From Sandaracinaceae bacterium (lineage in GTDB: Bacteria > Myxococcota_A > Polyangia > Polyangiales > JAFGIB01): a stretch of 40,746 bases of DNA. Where the stretch lies: the NCBI GenBank assembly GCA_017881055.1, contig JADGRF010000305.1, positions 1-40,746 of the forward strand. The letters are read 5' to 3'. Below the pieces are notes generated by a model that was not told the origin of the DNA, made no database searches, and saw only the letters and a program-made list of their open reading frames with translations. Both the position numbers and the translations under genes were made by a program. Of this stretch, positions 35,050 through 40,746 are shown piece by piece (the stretch's first letter is position 1; the number at the start of each line of letters is the position of its first letter).

Positions 35050-35883
35050 GTGCAGAATGCCGCGCTTGCATACCAGCTTCACTCAACGCTCCAACCCTGC
35101 GAGGTCGAACAACGTGACGTCGCGAGCCCTTCGGAGCGGACCCGACTCGACCCCGATGAAGAGCGGCGGCTGATCGCTGCGTTCCAACGTGGCGACATGC
35201 GCGCGGGCAACGAGCTGGTGCGCGCGAACCTGGGCATGGTACGCGCCGTTGCGCATGGCTATCGGCTGTGGGGCGTGGCGCTCGATGACCTCGTGCAGCA
35301 GGGCAGCCTCGGCCTGCTCCACGCTGCGCGTCGCTTCGACCCCGAGCGTGCGCAGAGCCTGCGAACCTACGCGAGCTACTGGATCCGCGCCGAGATCCGC
35401 GAGTACGTCGTGCGCAGCTATCGCATCGTACGCCTCGGCACGACGCGCACCGAGCGCAAAGCCCTGCGCGCCTACCGCGTGCACGACCTCGCCGATGCCG
35501 CGGCGCTCGCCCAGCACAGCGGCATGCCACTCGCGCGCTGCGAGCAGCTCTGGCCGCTGATCACGCGACGCGATACGCCGATCGACGAGACCGCAGGCCT
35601 AGGCCTAGGCCTCGACCGCGTGGCTCATAACGGCGACGACCCCGAAGTGCTCACGCTGCGTGCCGAGCGGAGCGCGCGCATGCTCGACGAAGTTCACGCA
35701 GCGTTGGCGACGCTCAGCCCGCGCGAGCGCCGGATCGTGGAGGCGCGTTGGATGAACGACTCGCCGTGCACGCTGGATGCGCTCGGCGCCGAGCTCGGCC
35801 TATCGCGGGAACGCGTGCGCCAAATCGAGGCCGGCATCAAGGCGAAGATGCGCGAGCGGCTGCAGGCAGAGCTCGCGGCCTGA
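35050..35883 (+). CDS. RpoH-like sigma-70 family sigma factor
   Basis: 277 residues. GTG 35050 is chosen because AAGGAGG lies 6 bases upstream; the longer frame from 34978 lacks a ribosome site. Regions 2.1-2.4 are well kept (ELVRANLGMVRAVAHGYR, LDDLVQQGSLGLLHAARRFD, SLRTYASYWIRAEIREYVVR), followed by RLGTT and TERKAL at the place of the RpoH box. Region 4 ends in LGLSRERVRQIEAGIKAKM. The close match in region 2.4 and the LGTT signature suggest a heat-shock (sigma-32) class factor, but region 3 is short and unusual, with GLGLGL encoded by three tandem AGGCCT units (35595-35612). Confidence 0.88.
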   Translation: MQNAALAYQLHSTLQPCEVEQRDVASPSERTRLDPDEERRLIAAFQRGDMRAGNELVRANLGMVRAVAHGYRLWGVALDDLVQQGSLGLLHAARRFDPERAQSLRTYASYWIRAEIREYVVRSYRIVRLGTTRTERKALRAYRVHDLADAAALAQHSGMPLARCEQLWPLITRRDTPIDETAGLGLGLDRVAHNGDDPEVLTLRAERSARMLDEVHAALATLSPRERRIVEARWMNDSPCTLDALGAELGLSRERVRQIEAGIKAKMRERLQAELAA

Positions 35884-35884
35884 A

Positions 35885-35946
35885 GGGACGCGCGCAGCTG
35901 ACTCACGGCGGCGATCACGAAGGTTGATGGCCGCTGTCAGCGTCCC
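35885..35946. terminator. Long dyad between convergent genes, possible two-way terminator
   Basis: GGGAC, GCTGAC and GCGGC on the left (35885-35912) pair in order with GCCGC, GTCAGC and GTCCC on the right (35930-35946), making a branched or bulged hairpin. It lies between the sigma factor stop and the NtrC-type stop, slightly overlapping the latter. No strong T-run is present, so efficiency is uncertain. Confidence 0.35.
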
Positions 35947-37301
35947 GAAAAGCCGCGCAGCTTGCGTTGCAGCGTACGCCGATCGATACCGAGCGCGGTC
36001 GCTGCGCGCGTCACGTTGCCGTTCATCTTGGCGAGCGTGTCTTCGATGTGGGCGCGTTCGCGCGCGGCGAGGCTGGCGGCGCTGCTGGTGGCGAGCGGAG
36101 CCGCCAGCGCCGCGTCGCCGGATACCGGCCGCGCGGCTTCCGCGTGACCGAACACGCTCGCAGCCAACATGCGCCGCATCAGCGAGCCATCGAGCTCGGG
36201 GCCATCCGCGAACAACACTGCGCGCCGCAACACGTTGAGCAACTCGCGCACGTTGCCCGGGAACGCATAGCGCGTGAGCGCGGCTGCGGCCTCGACGTCG
36301 AGACCAAGGTTGCCCGAGCCGATGCGCTCCAAGAGGTGGCGCGTGAGCGGGAGCACGTCGTCCGGGCGTTCACGCAGAGGCGGCAACATGATCGGCAGCA
36401 CCTGCAGGCGGAAGAACAAGTCTTCCCGGAACGCGCCGGCGCGGACCTCGCTCCAGAGGTCGCGGTTGGTCGCGGCCACGATGCGCACGCTCACCTCGAG
36501 CTCGCCCGAACCGCCCACCGCGCGGATGCGGCGCGTCTCGAGCGCGCGCAGCAACTTGGCTTGGCAGTCGAGCGGCAGCTCGGCGACCTCGTCGATGAAC
36601 AGAGTTCCACCTGACGCCTCGACGAACAAGCCATCGCGCGACTCGGTGGCGCCGGTGAACGCGCCCTTGCGGTGACCAAACAGCTCGCTCTCGAACAGCT
36701 CGCGCTGCACGCAGGCGGCGTTCACCGCCACGAACGGACCGTTCGCGCGCGCGCCCTCGGCGTGCAAGTGCCGGGCGACCACCTCCTTGCCGGTGCCCGT
36801 CTCGCCGTACACCGCGACGGTCTCGTTGCTGGTCGCGGCACGCGCCACGAACGTACGCACTGCCGCGATCGCGGCGCTGTCGCCCACGATCGGCGGCGCA
36901 AACGCATCCGCCTTGTGCTCGGCCACCGCATCGCGATCGGATAACGCTTGCGCAATCAACGGTGCGAGCACTTCGGCGTCGACCGGCTTTTCCAGAAACG
37001 AGAACGCTCCGAGCTTCATGGCGCTCACGGCCGCAGCGACCGAGCCGTGGCCCGTGAGCACGATGAAGCGCGTCTTGCTCGAGCGCGAGCGCTGCAGCAC
37101 CGCGAGACCATCGAGGCCGCGCATGCGCAGGTCGAGCAGCGCGACGTCGGCAGGCGCGGGGCCGGCGAGCGCGCGCAGCGCAGCCTCACCGCTGTCGGCT
37201 TCCGTGATGGCGAAGCCTTGGCGCGAGAGTGCCTTGTTCATCGCGAAGCGAAAGCCCGCGTCGTCGTCGACGATCAACACGCGCACGGGCGACGCGGTCA
37301 C
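35937..37301 (-). CDS. NtrC family response regulator (sigma-54 activator)
   Basis: 454 residues. Receiver domain with acidic pocket Asp12-Asp14, phospho-acceptor Asp57 (LLDLRM) and Thr/Lys switch residues (LTGHGS, EKPVD). AAA+ core: Walker A GETGTGKE (about 166), intact GAFTGA (about 213), TLFIDE, then FPGNVREL. C-terminal Fis-type helix-turn-helix NVTRAATALGIDRRTLQRK. All parts needed for phosphorylation-driven activation of sigma-54 promoters are present. Its start overlaps the stop of the sensor kinase by 4 bases (37298-37301), so they form a two-component pair. Confidence 0.95.
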   Translation of the reverse strand: MTASPVRVLIVDDDAGFRFAMNKALSRQGFAITEADSGEAALRALAGPAPADVALLDLRMRGLDGLAVLQRSRSSKTRFIVLTGHGSVAAAVSAMKLGAFSFLEKPVDAEVLAPLIAQALSDRDAVAEHKADAFAPPIVGDSAAIAAVRTFVARAATSNETVAVYGETGTGKEVVARHLHAEGARANGPFVAVNAACVQRELFESELFGHRKGAFTGATESRDGLFVEASGGTLFIDEVAELPLDCQAKLLRALETRRIRAVGGSGELEVSVRIVAATNRDLWSEVRAGAFREDLFFRLQVLPIMLPPLRERPDDVLPLTRHLLERIGSGNLGLDVEAAAALTRYAFPGNVRELLNVLRRAVLFADGPELDGSLMRRMLAASVFGHAEAARPVSGDAALAAPLATSSAASLAARERAHIEDTLAKMNGNVTRAATALGIDRRTLQRKLRGFSGR

Positions 37302-39076
37302 GCCGAGACTCCCCGATGCGGCTCGCGGTTCCTCGCTGCGCCAGAAATCAACCCGCGCTCGGCGCGCGAGAGCGGCAGCCGAACGGTCGCACGCGTGCCC
37401 GAGAGCGGTCCCGGCTCCAACACGAGCGTGCCGTGCATCGCTTGCACCAGCATGTACGAAGTATAGAGGCCCAGGCCCGTGCCTTCGCCGGGCGGCTTCG
37501 TCGTGGCAAACGGCTCGAACAGACGACTCTGGATCTCGGGCGCGATCCCTACCCCGTCATCGTCGATGCGGATCGCCACGCGGTTGTCGGGCTCCTTCTC
37601 TGCGGCGATCCGGATGCTGCCGTCGCTCTTGTCGCGCAGGGCGTCGGCGGCATTCTGCACGAGGTTCACGATCACCTGGACCAGGCGATCGGGATCCGCG
37701 ATCACCACGATGCCATCGAGCGAAGCATCTACATCGACGCGCGTACCGCGGCGCGCACCCGAGAGCACCAGCGCACAGCCGCGCTCGATTACGGCAGACA
37801 GGGCGACAGCACCGTCGATGCGCGCTCGCACGAGGTCGCCGCCCGCGAGCAGCGAGTGCGTGATGCGACCCAAGCGGCCTGTCTCCTCGCGAATCAACGC
37901 GGCTGATTCGCCGAGATCCGCCACCAGCGCGTCGCCCCCAAGAGGCACCTGCGCACGCAACGTCGCGAGCGCGACACCCATGTCAGCTGCCAAGGTGCGA
38001 ATCGTCGCGAGCGGCGTATTCAGCTCGTGCGCAACTCCTTGGGCGATCCGCCCCAAGCTCGATAGGCGCTCCGCCAACACCAGCTGTTGCTCGGCGAGCA
38101 TGGCGTTGGTCCGATCGACGTACAGGTTCATGACCTTCGGTCCATCGGCCGCGGCCGACGCCAGCGGGAACGAGTGCAGCTCGTAGACGCGCTCGCTGCC
38201 GTCGACGCGTACGGCGAAGCGACAGTGGCCCGCGTCGCCGTGCTCGAGCGCGCTATGGAGCGCGCACCTGCCGGCGACGTCGCGCTCGCACGCGTGATCG
38301 CTGCCGGGGCAGCGCCAGGCCTCGCCGTGGGCGGGGTTCGGAACCAAGCGCTGGGCCAAGCGGTTCTTGAAAACGACGCTGCCGTCGGCATCCACGATCT
38401 CGAGGCCCGCATCGAGCTCGTTCAACGTAGTCGACAGAACTTCGTACTCGAGCCGAGCACGATCGCGCGCACGCGCCAGCGCCTCTTCGCGGTCGCGTAG
38501 CTCCGAGACGGCGTGCGTGACCAGGTACGCGATGCCCGCGATCACCGAGGAGAACGCAACGACCTCCGTGCCGGAACGGAGGGCGCCGCGCACAGCCCAG
38601 GTCGAGATCGACAGCAGAGGCAGCACGTCCCCGAGCGCCAGAAAGCCGGCGCAGCCAATGGCTGCAGCCGCCGCGATCAACGTGGCGCGCGGTCCGCCGA
38701 GAATGCCCGCCAGCGCGATGTGAAACGCGTAATAGCCAAGGAACGGCGAGTGCACGCCGCCCGACGCCCAGAGCACGACGGTGAGCAGCAAGAAATCGCC
38801 GTGCGCTTGCGTGAGCGCAGCGCGCGGACCTGCCTCCAAGCGCCCCGCGCGTTGAGCACGCCAGAGCGCCAAGTTGTAGAGCGCGGCAATCGTCGCGGCG
38901 ACGGCGAGGACGCGCACGTTCACACCGGGGAAGAAACCTGACGCAGCAGCGGCAGTGGCGAGCACGATGCCTGCAAGCGCGTACCAGCGCAGGCGTACCA
39001 GCCACGCCAAGCGCGCCGCCAGCGCCGAGCTCGGCTGGGCGCGATGGTCCGCGTGCTGGCCGTGAAGATCCGACAT
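37298..39076 (-). CDS. RegB-like sensor histidine kinase with Cys-containing PAS domain
   Basis: 592 residues. Six hydrophobic segments within about residues 22-190, with LRWYALAGIVLATAAAASG and LYNLALW as in RegB/PrrB-type redox kinases. A coiled-coil link leads to a PAS-like domain (about 215-320) holding Cys256, Cys263, Cys271 and Cys285 plus three His. The kinase core has H-box VAHELNTPLATI with phospho-acceptor His350, N-box NLVQNAADAL, DDGVGI and GTGLGL. The H-box also resembles the RegB group, though RegB partners are small RegA proteins and here the partner is NtrC-type. A redox or metal signal sensed by the Cys cluster is inference. Confidence 0.92.
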   Translation of the reverse strand: MSDLHGQHADHRAQPSSALAARLAWLVRLRWYALAGIVLATAAAASGFFPGVNVRVLAVAATIAALYNLALWRAQRAGRLEAGPRAALTQAHGDFLLLTVVLWASGGVHSPFLGYYAFHIALAGILGGPRATLIAAAAAIGCAGFLALGDVLPLLSISTWAVRGALRSGTEVVAFSSVIAGIAYLVTHAVSELRDREEALARARDRARLEYEVLSTTLNELDAGLEIVDADGSVVFKNRLAQRLVPNPAHGEAWRCPGSDHACERDVAGRCALHSALEHGDAGHCRFAVRVDGSERVYELHSFPLASAAADGPKVMNLYVDRTNAMLAEQQLVLAERLSSLGRIAQGVAHELNTPLATIRTLAADMGVALATLRAQVPLGGDALVADLGESAALIREETGRLGRITHSLLAGGDLVRARIDGAVALSAVIERGCALVLSGARRGTRVDVDASLDGIVVIADPDRLVQVIVNLVQNAADALRDKSDGSIRIAAEKEPDNRVAIRIDDDGVGIAPEIQSRLFEPFATTKPPGEGTGLGLYTSYMLVQAMHGTLVLEPGPLSGTRATVRLPLSRAERGLISGAARNREPHRGVSA

Positions 39077-39647
39077 CCCAGCCGGCAGTGTTGGGCCATT
39101 GGGCCGCGATCGCCACTCGGCGTGTTTCGCGTGGTGTCAGCGCGCGGTCAGCAAGCCGAAGAACTGCAGCTCGCGACGGCGGCGGCGCGTGGGCGCGCTG
39201 GGCCGAGGCGGCGGCGCCATCGGATGCCGCGGCGACTCCGGCGTCGGCTGCCAGGGCGCCAGCAGGCCGCCCGGAGCGGTCGGGCGGTGCGGACGGGGTG
39301 ACTGTTTCCGCTGTTCCATCGTGCGCCTCAACGGTTTGAACGCCGAGAATCCAGTTGCAACACATTACTATGAACGTATGGCAACGACAAGCAGTCGCGA
39401 GTCTCCTGCGTGATCCACTACGATACGTGCACCCAACTGGCGCCTAGGCCAGCGCCGCTGAGTCTAGTTCGCGCAGACCGGCAGGCAACGCGCCGTCCGT
39501 GGCGACCACGAAGATCAGGACCCAGGAACCGAGACGGGCCAGCGAAAACGCTGCGGTTTCTGCGCTCAAATCGCGTGGATCAGTCCGCATAATGGAGTAC
39601 AGTGGCGCGCCCTTCCGGTCGTCGGTCGGAGCAGCCATAAGAAGCCT
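39077..39647. other. Region between the kinase operon and pckG
   Basis: 571 bases. It holds the short Pro/Arg-rich ORF listed separately, an AT-richer patch (about 39355-39384, with CATTACTATGAACG) that is a candidate divergent promoter area, and a good -10 CATAAT (39588-39593) for the carboxykinase gene without a clear -35. A 48-codon minus-strand frame (39590-39444) with a hydrophobic centre is too weak to call. Nothing else was recognised. Confidence 0.4.
39137..39319 (-). CDS. Short Pro/Arg-rich protein upstream of the kinase (uncertain)
   Basis: 60 codons from ATG 39319, with GAGG 6 bases before it; codons favour G/C in third position like the neighbours. The product starts MEQRKQSPRPHRP, is Pro-rich through the middle (PMAPPPRPSAPT), then has five Arg in a row and ends RELQFFGLLTAR. 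It has no membrane segment or known family. It ends 60 bases before the histidine kinase ATG on the same strand, so it could be the first gene of that operon. It may be a chance frame in GC-rich DNA. Confidence 0.4.
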   Translation of the reverse strand: MEQRKQSPRPHRPTAPGGLLAPWQPTPESPRHPMAPPPRPSAPTRRRRRELQFFGLLTAR

Positions 39648-40746
39648 ATGACAGCAGCCAATCCGGGAACTCAGCCGTTCAGCACCAACAGCCACCTGCT
39701 CGCGTGGATCGCCGACATGGCGAAGCTCACCAAGCCCGACCAGATCGTCTGGTGCGACGGCGGTGACGACGAGCACAAGCGCCTGACCGAGGTCGGTCTG
39801 GCCCAGGGCGCGATCGAGCCCTTGAACGCCCAGAAGCTCCCGGGCTGCTACTACAGCCGCTCGAATCCGAACGACGTCGCGCGCGTCGAGCACCTCACCT
39901 TCATCTGCACCCCGACGAAGGAAGAAGCCGGCCCCACCAACAACTGGATGGCGCCCGCCGACGCGTACAAGAAGCTCAGCGCGCTCTACGACGGCTGCAT
40001 GAAGGGCCGCACGATGTACGTTGTGCCGTACGTCATGGGTCCGGTCGGTTCGAGCTCGTCGAAGATCGGCATCGAGCTGACCGACAGCGTGTACGTGGTC
40101 TTGAACATGCGCATCATGACGCGCATGGGCAAGAAGGCCCTCGACATGCTGGGCGACAGCAACGAGTTCAACCGCGGCCTGCACTCCACGCTCGACATCA
40201 ACCCCGAGCGTCGTTTCATCTGCCACTTCCCGCAGGACAACACGATCTGGTCCGTGGGCAGCGGCTACGGCGGCAACGTGCTGCTCGGCAAGAAGTGCCT
40301 CGCGCTGCGCATCGGCAGCTACCTCGGCAGGAAAGAAGGCTGGCTCGCGGAGCACATGCTGATCCTCGGCGTCGAAAGCCCGGAAGGCGAAATGACGTAC
40401 GTCGCGGCGGCGTTCCCGAGCGCGTGCGGCAAGACCAACTTCGCGATGCTGATTCCGCCCAAGCGCTTCCACGGGTGGAAGATCTGGACCGTGGGCGACG
40501 ACATCGCCTGGATGCGCGTCGGCGAAGACGGACGCTTGTGGGCCGTGAACCCCGAGGCCGGTTATTTCGGCGTCGCGCCCGGCACCAGCTCGAAGACCAA
40601 CCCGAACATGATGAAGACCATCGGTAGCAAGACGATCTTCACGAACGTCGTGCTGGCCAAAGATGGCACCGTGTGGTGGGAAGGCGGCCACGGCGAGCCG
40701 CCCGCCGAGGGGTGGGACTGGGAAGGCCGCCCCTGGAAGCCCGGCA
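39648..40746 (+). CDS. pckG: Phosphoenolpyruvate carboxykinase (GTP), 3' end outside window
   Basis: 366 residues are visible of about 600. The enzyme converts oxaloacetate and GTP to phosphoenolpyruvate, GDP and CO2, the entry step of gluconeogenesis. GTP-type landmarks: [11 protein letters not shown] near the start, [21 protein letters not shown], and the kinase-1a P-loop FPSACGKTN with the reactive Cys typical of the GTP class, followed by kinase-2 TVGDDIAW. The ATP-type enzyme has a different loop. The start at ATG 39648 has only a weak AAGAAG upstream. A -10 CATAAT lies about 55 bases before it. Confidence 0.97.
   Translation, partial: MTAANPGTQPFSTNSHLLAWIADMAKLTKPDQIVWCDGGDDEHKRLTEVGLAQGAIEPLNAQKLPGCYYSRSNPNDVARVEHLTFICTPTKEEAGPTNNWMAPADAYKKLSALYDGCMKGRTMYVVPYVMGPVGSSSSKIGIELTDSVYVVLNMRIMTRMGKKALDMLGDSNEFNRGLHSTLDINPERRFICHFPQDNTIWSVGSGYGGNVLLGKKCLALRIGSYLGRKEGWLAEHMLILGVESPEGEMTYVAAAFPSACGKTNFAMLIPPKRFHGWKIWTVGDDIAWMRVGEDGRLWAVNPEAGYFGVAPGTSSKTNPNMMKTIGSKTIFTNVVLAKDGTVWWEGGHGEPPAEGWDWEGRPWKPG

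Noticed and set aside
35595..35612. AGGCCT x3 as a possible recombination site
   Set aside because: It is in frame within the sigma factor and encodes Gly-Leu repeats; nothing else suggests an attachment site.
39444..40691. Minus-strand open frame of 415 codons opposite the carboxykinase
   Set aside because: The plus strand encodes PEP carboxykinase with all nucleotide-binding motifs. The last 48 codons (39590-39444) lie outside that gene and include a hydrophobic stretch, but overlap the predicted -10 and have no ribosome site.

Overview
The window is GC-rich DNA with strong G/C third-position bias. It holds sigma-54 activators, an FHA regulator, a RpoH-like sigma factor, Gly/Ser-rich and Cys-rich lipoproteins, and two-component and c-di-GMP signalling genes. 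This mix points to a myxobacterium (Myxococcota, most likely Polyangia-like); that assignment is inferred from gene content and style, not from a marker gene. About 22 protein genes can be supported. No tRNA, rRNA, CRISPR array or intact insertion sequence was seen.

Left third (1-13238, minus strand): one uninterrupted gene covers a third of the window and runs off the left edge. It encodes at least 4412 residues of an outer-surface lipoprotein: lipobox, a metal-binding Asp-rich motif, a von Willebrand A domain with DTTGSMS, a roughly 70-residue hydrophobic segment, many pre-peptidase-like beta-sandwich repeats, several C-type-lectin-like domains (EPN and QPD types), a glycine-rich region, a hook/adhesin-like module and a Cys-rich repeat tail. 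Its promoter has a perfect inverted repeat inside the -35/-10 spacer.

Middle (13765-26990): a cytoplasmic cyclophilin overlaps a GT-C glycosyltransferase-like membrane protein with a TPR tail. Then come an unrecognised 266-residue protein, a CPBP (CAAX-type) membrane protease with an exported N-terminal domain, a DUF6918 protein paired with an M1 aminopeptidase that carries a histone-like basic tail, a DUF155 membrane protein, a macro-domain/Tudor-like fusion, an FHA/degenerate-GGDEF/AAA+/Fis sigma-54 activator, a small lipoprotein and a stand-alone EAL phosphodiesterase.

Right part (27001-40746): a decayed group II intron keeps its domain V and a shortened in-frame maturase. Next to it is a TetR / polysaccharide deacetylase / DUF4336 operon on the minus strand. 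There follow a phytoene-desaturase-like oxidoreductase divergent from an N-acetylglutamate synthase-like protein, a GtrB-like glycosyltransferase, a seven-TPR exported protein, a RpoH-like sigma factor, a RegB-like sensor kinase overlapping an NtrC-type regulator, a short Pro/Arg-rich ORF and, at the right edge, GTP-type PEP carboxykinase (truncated).

The most coherent theme is surface and envelope biology under layered signalling control: lectin/VWA lipoprotein, glycosyltransferases, polysaccharide deacetylase, membrane protease, two sigma-54 activators, c-di-GMP turnover and a heat-shock-type sigma factor. No single classical defence or biosynthetic cluster is visible.
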